A stretch of 9,966 nucleotides of DNA from Flavobacteriaceae bacterium. Its GTDB lineage: Bacteria > Bacteroidota > Bacteroidia > Flavobacteriales > Flavobacteriaceae. The position numbers were made by a program, and so were the translations under genes. Positions 5,742 to 9,966 of this stretch are shown in pieces (the stretch's first letter is position 1; each line of letters starts with the position of its first letter). The stretch spans positions 1 to 9,966 of the forward strand of contig JABDMQ010000236.1 in assembly GCA_013001365.1 (NCBI GenBank). Direction: 5' to 3'. The notes below the pieces were generated by a model. It was not told where the DNA came from. It worked only from the letters and a program-made list of their open reading frames with translations, and searched no databases.

Positions 5742-5785
5742 CTTTTTTCGAAAAATATCTTTTTTTTGTTGAATCCTCAAAAGGC

Positions 5786-7330
5786 CTATGCGAATTCTGC
5801 CAAATATTTATTCTTGATGATTTCAGCAACGGGTTTGTTCTCAATTTTGCTTTCGAGCCATGAGAGAATATCCAAGTAAAGAAAGGCCCTTCTTTCGTAT
5901 GGATGGTCTTCATAGACCTTTAGCCTTTCATGGAGTTTTGCAAATGCTTTCTTGAGGTCTTGGGGGTAAATATCTTGAAGTCCCTTAATGAATTTTATCA
6001 TCTCATTCTGGACTTCATAGAGATCGTCCATCTTGATCAAGAATTTATACGTGCTTCTCAGAAGGCTCTCTAAATGATAATCAAGTCCAGCTTCATAATG
6101 AGCTACCAAATTCAATACTCTTGAGAAGCAAAGTAAATCCTCGCGCATGGTCAAGGACCTATTTGAGATGATCTTGTCCAAATAATGAATGCATTCCTTA
6201 TTGTTTCCTGCACCAAAATGCATACTGGCAAATTTATAATAGAACGTCATGGTGTGATGCTCATCAATGCGATTCCTGAAATCTTGCAATCCCTTTTCAA
6301 TTTCAGGAATGATCTCTAATCCTTCTTCAAAATTTCCATCAATGAAGTACAAGTTCAACTTATTCAGATTCAAGTAAAGAAATGAAAGGGCTTCAACATT
6401 TTCATCCTTGGGAAAGGACTCATCAGCAACCATTGTCTCAAGTTTGATCAATGCCTCCCGGAATTTATCAAGGTTCTTTATGAAGAAGAGCGATTCCAAT
6501 AGGTAATTATTACCCTTAAGGAAGAACACCGGATTGAGTTGAATCATTTTAGGGTTATCATAAAAGAGATTGACCCATTTCAATCCATATTTATAGCAAT
6601 TCTTGAAATCCTGCATCAAGAAACTGTACCATAGAAAGGCTTTATATAACCACAATTTCTCCCTAAAACCTAGTTTCTTGAAATCATATTTCGGCAACCG
6701 ATTATTGAAATATTCTGTAATCTTCTTGCCTTCATCTACATTCTTGGCATATCCGGTTTTCAAGAAAATACTGTATAGCTGTAACGATAGATTAGATAGC
6801 TTACTCGTTATAACATTTGCTTCACTTAGCTCTTTAGCTTGAATCGATAATTCGTCTGCCCTACCACTAATACTTCTTGTTATGTATTGGGTTTCGATGA
6901 TTTTCTCCAACTCCACTATTTCGTAGGCCAGGTTTTTTTCTTCGTTCTGTATGGCCAATTCCTTGGATTTGTCCAAGATCTTCAAACTCTGTTTATACAA
7001 ACCCTTATGATAAAGGATTGAGGCAAAGTCGAGTTGTTCGCGAATCTGTGACCTAATATTCTGATGAGATGGATTGAGTTTCAAGCTAATCAACACCTGT
7101 TTATATAGATGCGCCTTGACATTGGCAAGTTGTTGCTTCTTGACTATACCGCTCTTTAAGATCAATGCCTCGTCATAGACCGAAGACTTATCCAAAAGGT
7201 TAAAAAGCTTCAAGAATTTAGAATCCGTATTTACCCCTAAACGACCAACATATAACTTGAATTGTCGCTTTTCTGATTTTGTAAGCGATTTCACCAAAAG
7301 AAAGAGGTTATCTTTTTGATCCTTAGTCAT
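5786..7330 (-). CDS. Uncharacterised all-helical, TPR-like protein (514 aa)
   Basis: I do not recognise a named function. The protein opens with MTKDQKDNLFLLVKSLTK and a basic SEKRQFKLYVGR segment (residues 19-30). The rest is rich in Leu, Lys and Glu and reads as successive amphipathic helices; residues about 105-127 (LYHKGLYKQSLKILDKSKEL) look like one TPR helix pair. There is no signal peptide, membrane segment or catalytic motif, so a cytosolic scaffold or protein-binding role is plausible. I recall similar proteins of about this size in flavobacterial genomes near leucine genes, but cannot check that. The gene is divergent from leuA across 148 bp and ends 44 nt before the metY operon promoter. 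The ATG at 7330 is the natural start, with the conserved-looking N-terminus right after it. Confidence 0.85.
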   Translation of the reverse strand: MTKDQKDNLFLLVKSLTKSEKRQFKLYVGRLGVNTDSKFLKLFNLLDKSSVYDEALILKSGIVKKQQLANVKAHLYKQVLISLKLNPSHQNIRSQIREQLDFASILYHKGLYKQSLKILDKSKELAIQNEEKNLAYEIVELEKIIETQYITRSISGRADELSIQAKELSEANVITSKLSNLSLQLYSIFLKTGYAKNVDEGKKITEYFNNRLPKYDFKKLGFREKLWLYKAFLWYSFLMQDFKNCYKYGLKWVNLFYDNPKMIQLNPVFFLKGNNYLLESLFFIKNLDKFREALIKLETMVADESFPKDENVEALSFLYLNLNKLNLYFIDGNFEEGLEIIPEIEKGLQDFRNRIDEHHTMTFYYKFASMHFGAGNNKECIHYLDKIISNRSLTMREDLLCFSRVLNLVAHYEAGLDYHLESLLRSTYKFLIKMDDLYEVQNEMIKFIKGLQDIYPQDLKKAFAKLHERLKVYEDHPYERRAFLYLDILSWLESKIENKPVAEIIKNKYLAEFA

Positions 7331-7478
7331 CTAGCAATTTTATTTATATCTAATTGAATATCAGTTATTTATATTAGTTTTAATGTGTTGGGCATCGTAT
7401 TTCAAAATAATACTAAATATCGATATCTATTACCAAAATATAAATTCGTATTACAACAAGAAAATATATTCAAGCATA
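7331..7478. promoter_or_regulatory. Divergent promoter region between the helical-protein gene and leuA
   Basis: This very A/T-rich 148-bp gap must hold promoters in both directions. On the minus strand TTTTG followed after about 23 nt by TTATTTTG is a weak match to the Bacteroidota promoter pattern; on the plus strand TTG-17 nt-TTAGTTTT is weaker still. It contains the 10-bp palindrome ATATCGATAT at 7417-7426. I see no T-box, no leucine-rich leader peptide and no terminator hairpin, so the mode of leucine regulation is not visible. Confidence 0.4.
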
Positions 7479-8654
7479 ATGTCAAAAGACAAGGTAAAAA
7501 TTTTCGATACAACGCTACGTGATGGCGAGCAAGTTCCTGGCTGTAAACTCAATACAGAACAAAAATTGATTATAGCAGAACAGCTTGATGAACTTGGTGT
7601 AGATGTTATTGAAGCAGGATTCCCTGTTTCAAGTCCTGGTGACTTCAATTCAGTGACTGAAATATCGAAAGTCGTTAAGACCGCAACAGTTTGTGGTCTA
7701 ACAAGAGCTGTTGAAAATGATATCAAGGTGGCAGCAGAGGCATTAAAGTTTGCCGTGGCTCCTAGGATTCATACTGGAATAGGAACTTCCGATTCGCATA
7801 TAAAACACAAATTCAATGCATCTCGAGACCAGATCATAGAACGTGCCGTTGGAGCAGTTTCTTTAGCGAAATCGTTTGTTGAAGATGTTGAATTCTATGC
7901 CGAGGATGCCGGAAGAACAGACAATGATTTCTTGGCCAAGGTTTGTGAAGAAGTTATCAAGGCAGGCGCAACTGTACTTAACATTCCAGATACCACAGGC
8001 TATTGTCTTCCAAGTGAATACGGTGCGAAGATCAAGTACCTCAAGGAGAACGTCAAAGGCATTGATAAAGCAATACTCTCATGCCATTGTCATAATGACC
8101 TTGGACTGGCAACGGCAAACTCCATTGAAGGAGTGATCAATGGTGCACGACAGATAGAGTGTACTATTAATGGCATTGGAGAACGTGCAGGAAACACCTC
8201 TCTGGAGGAAGTGGTGATGATTTTGAAACAGCATCCTTATTTAAATCTCGATACTAATATCAATACATCCATGCTTTATGGAATGAGTCAATTGGTGTCC
8301 GATAGTATGGGTGTATATGTGCAACCAAACAAAGCTATTGTAGGTGCAAATGCCTTTGCGCATAGTTCAGGTATTCATCAAGATGGCGTAATAAAGAATA
8401 GAGAAACTTACGAGATCATAGATCCTAAGGATGTTGGTGTGACAGAATCTGCCATAGTATTGACAGCACGAAGTGGAAGAGCTGCTTTGGCATATCGAGC
8501 GAAGAAAGTGGGTTACGAATTAACCAAACTTCAATTGGATTCTGTTTATGAGAACTTCTTGAATTTTGCTGACAAAAAGAAGGAGATCGAGGATAATGAT
8601 ATTCATGAGATCATTGAAACAAGTAAAGTGTTTCAACAAATTAATTCGATTTAA
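7479..8654 (+). CDS. leuA: 2-isopropylmalate synthase, short form without regulatory domain
   Basis: LeuA condenses 2-oxoisovalerate with acetyl-CoA to 2-isopropylmalate, the first step specific to leucine. The 391-residue product carries the HMGL-type barrel: FDTTLRDGEQ (9-18) with Asp10 and Arg14, NIPDTTGY (168-175), the metal ligands His203 and His205 in CHCHNDLGLATANS, and NGIGERAGNTSLEE (231-244). A linker subdomain with HSSGIHQDGV (295-304) follows. The protein ends soon after EDNDIHEIIE, so the C-terminal leucine-binding (LeuA dimer) domain of about 130 residues found in E. coli-type LeuA is missing. Homocitrate or citramalate synthase are related alternatives, but the directly following leuC supports LeuA. 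An in-frame ATG at 7383 would add 32 residues of non-homologous A/T-rich translation, so I chose 7479. Confidence 0.88.
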   Translation: MSKDKVKIFDTTLRDGEQVPGCKLNTEQKLIIAEQLDELGVDVIEAGFPVSSPGDFNSVTEISKVVKTATVCGLTRAVENDIKVAAEALKFAVAPRIHTGIGTSDSHIKHKFNASRDQIIERAVGAVSLAKSFVEDVEFYAEDAGRTDNDFLAKVCEEVIKAGATVLNIPDTTGYCLPSEYGAKIKYLKENVKGIDKAILSCHCHNDLGLATANSIEGVINGARQIECTINGIGERAGNTSLEEVVMILKQHPYLNLDTNINTSMLYGMSQLVSDSMGVYVQPNKAIVGANAFAHSSGIHQDGVIKNRETYEIIDPKDVGVTESAIVLTARSGRAALAYRAKKVGYELTKLQLDSVYENFLNFADKKKEIEDNDIHEIIETSKVFQQINSI

Positions 8655-9966
8655 ATGGGCAAGACATTGTTTGATAAGGTATGGGATGCTCATGTGGTCG
8701 ATACAATTGAAAACGGCCCGCAAATACTGTACATAGACAAACATCTAATTCACGAAGTTACGAGCCCACAAGCCTTCAACGAACTGGAAGAGCGCAACAT
8801 TCCAATTGCACGTCCAGACAAGATCGTGGCAACAGCGGATCATAATACACCAACAATAGACCAACACCTTCCTGTTAAGGATGCACTTTCGAGAAATCAG
8901 CTCAAACAGCTTTCTGAGAATTGCAATAAAAACAATATCACGCTTTACGGACTAGGACATAAATACAATGGCATAGTGCATGTCATGTCTCCTGAATTGG
9001 GAATAACCCAACCAGGAATGACCATCGTGTGTGGTGATAGCCACACCTCAACTCATGGAGCATTCGGCACCATTGCCTTTGGTATCGGCACAAGTCAAGT
9101 GGCCCAAGTATTCGCAAGTCAATGTCTGTTGTTGAAAAAACCCAAGAGTTTAAGGGTATCAGTCAATGGGAAATTGAAAAATGGCGTACTTCCAAAAGAT
9201 GTTATCCTTTATATAATTTCGCAAATAGGCACCAATGCAGGCACTGGTTATTTCTGTGAATATGCTGGTGATGTCTTTGAGGACATGAGCATGGAAGGAA
9301 GAATGACCGTTTGCAATATGAGCATTGAAATGGGTGCTCGTGGCGGCATGATCGCTCCAGACCAGACTACATTTGATTATGTTACCGGACGAGAATTTGC
9401 TCCGAAAGGTCTAGAACTAGATAAAAAAATAGCTTATTGGAAAACACTGCCATCAGACGATGATGCGGTTTTCGATAAGGAATACCATTTTGATGCTGCC
9501 GATATCGAACCTATGGTAACCTATGGCACCAATCCAGGAATGGGCATCAAGATCAATGGCAACATTCCCGTCGAAGATTCAGATTCTTTCAAGAAATCTC
9601 TGGAATATATGGGATTCACTGCAGGTGAATCGCTTATTGACAAACCAATTAACTACGTATTCATCGGTAGTTGCACCAATTCCAGAATTGAAGATTTTAG
9701 GGTGGTTGCCGATTACATCAAAGGAAAACAAAAGGCTTCCAATGTCAATGCATTGATAGTCCCAGGCTCGCAGCAGGTGGCCAAACAAATACATGAAGAA
9801 GGTCTTTCTGAAATATTCGAGAACTCGGGATTCAAGTTACGTCAACCAGGGTGCTCAGCATGCTTGGCAATGAATGATGATAAGATTCCGCAGGGCGAAT
9901 ATTGCGTATCGACTTCAAACAGGAATTTTGAAGGTCGTCAAGGACAAGGCTCTCGAACCATCTTGG
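8655..9966 (+). CDS. leuC: 3-isopropylmalate dehydratase large subunit (cut by window end)
   Basis: LeuC with LeuD interconverts 2- and 3-isopropylmalate using a 4Fe-4S cluster. The visible 437 residues are nearly the whole protein (family about 465), so only some 30 residues are lost past position 9966. All three cluster cysteines are present: Cys340 in IGSCTNSR and Cys400/Cys403 in PGCSACLAMN. Other aconitase-family blocks are ATADHNTPT (59-67), CGDSHTSTHGAFG (126-138), EMGARGGMIAPD (225-236) and VTYGTNPGM (288-296). The ATG directly follows the leuA stop codon (TAAATG) in the same frame, with no Shine-Dalgarno, suggesting termination-reinitiation coupling. leuD and leuB would be expected downstream but are outside the window. 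Confidence 0.96.
   Translation, partial: MGKTLFDKVWDAHVVDTIENGPQILYIDKHLIHEVTSPQAFNELEERNIPIARPDKIVATADHNTPTIDQHLPVKDALSRNQLKQLSENCNKNNITLYGLGHKYNGIVHVMSPELGITQPGMTIVCGDSHTSTHGAFGTIAFGIGTSQVAQVFASQCLLLKKPKSLRVSVNGKLKNGVLPKDVILYIISQIGTNAGTGYFCEYAGDVFEDMSMEGRMTVCNMSIEMGARGGMIAPDQTTFDYVTGREFAPKGLELDKKIAYWKTLPSDDDAVFDKEYHFDAADIEPMVTYGTNPGMGIKINGNIPVEDSDSFKKSLEYMGFTAGESLIDKPINYVFIGSCTNSRIEDFRVVADYIKGKQKASNVNALIVPGSQQVAKQIHEEGLSEIFENSGFKLRQPGCSACLAMNDDKIPQGEYCVSTSNRNFEGRQGQGSRTIL

Noticed and set aside
5743..5767. Palindrome TTTTTCGAAAAA next to a T-run as a terminator for the 514-residue gene
   Set aside because: On the transcribed (minus) strand the neighbouring tract is A, not U, and the palindrome has no loop, so it does not form a terminator in that direction.
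5653..5913. 86-codon open frame on the minus strand
   Set aside because: It overlaps the end of the 514-residue gene in another frame and runs through the promoter and riboswitch start, with no recognisable domain.
7417..7426. Palindrome ATATCGATAT as an operator in the divergent promoter region
   Set aside because: It is a short A/T-rich palindrome in an A/T-rich gap, with no second copy and no nearby regulator; chance is the simpler explanation.
7383..7478. In-frame upstream ATG giving leuA a 32-residue N-terminal extension, or a leader peptide
   Set aside because: The extension reads as A/T-rich Ile/Tyr/Asn sequence unlike LeuA N-termini, and DTTLRDGEQ begins right after the ATG at 7479 as expected. 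It has no leucine codon run and no stop before leuA, so it is not an attenuator peptide.
8652..8657. leuA and leuC as one gene split by a stop codon
   Set aside because: They share a frame and touch at TAAATG, but each has a complete, separate family start and end; adjacency reflects operon packing, as also seen at osmC-metX.

Overview
The window looks like chromosomal DNA of a member of the Bacteroidota, most likely a flavobacterium. It is A+T-rich. Start sites lack Shine-Dalgarno sequences and instead follow A-rich leaders, promoter candidates fit the Bacteroidota TTTG / TAnnTTTG pattern better than -35/-10, and the proteins match my memory of flavobacterial families. I see no mobile element, CRISPR array, tRNA or rRNA.

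Positions 1-5741, minus strand: a methionine and sulfur-assimilation region. A promoter near 5709-5741 feeds a SAM-I (S-box) riboswitch at 5556-5678, which is followed by a terminator-like hairpin at 5528-5549. The operon then reads metY (O-acetylhomoserine sulfhydrylase), a bulged hairpin, an OsmC-family gene, metX (homoserine O-acyltransferase), metZ (O-succinylhomoserine sulfhydrylase), cysH (PAPS reductase) and a small rhodanese. From osmC onward the genes are 0 to 11 nt apart. A second SAM-I riboswitch at 295-394 controls metH, whose first 81 codons lie at 1-243. Together the genes activate homoserine (MetX), exchange the acyl group for sulfide to give homocysteine (MetY/MetZ), and methylate it to methionine (MetH). 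CysH and perhaps the rhodanese help supply reduced sulfur. S-adenosylmethionine, the end product, is the likely feedback signal at both riboswitches.

Positions 5786-7330, minus strand: an uncharacterised 514-residue, mainly helical, probably cytosolic protein with TPR-like character. It lies between the two biosynthetic regions and is divergent from leuA.

Positions 7331-9966, plus strand: the start of a leucine operon. A short intergenic region is followed by leuA, which encodes a 391-residue isopropylmalate synthase without the usual C-terminal regulatory domain. leuC (isopropylmalate isomerase large subunit) abuts it through a TAAATG junction and is cut by the window end.

No wholly new system stands out. 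The most interesting observation is that two closely related SAM-I aptamers about 5.2 kb apart appear to use different output switches: a terminator/antiterminator before metY, and a hairpin that closes over the AUG of metH. Other points of interest are the compact CysH, the OsmC gene inside the methionine operon, two sulfhydrylase types in one transcript, and the short LeuA. All structures were folded by eye and no database search was possible.
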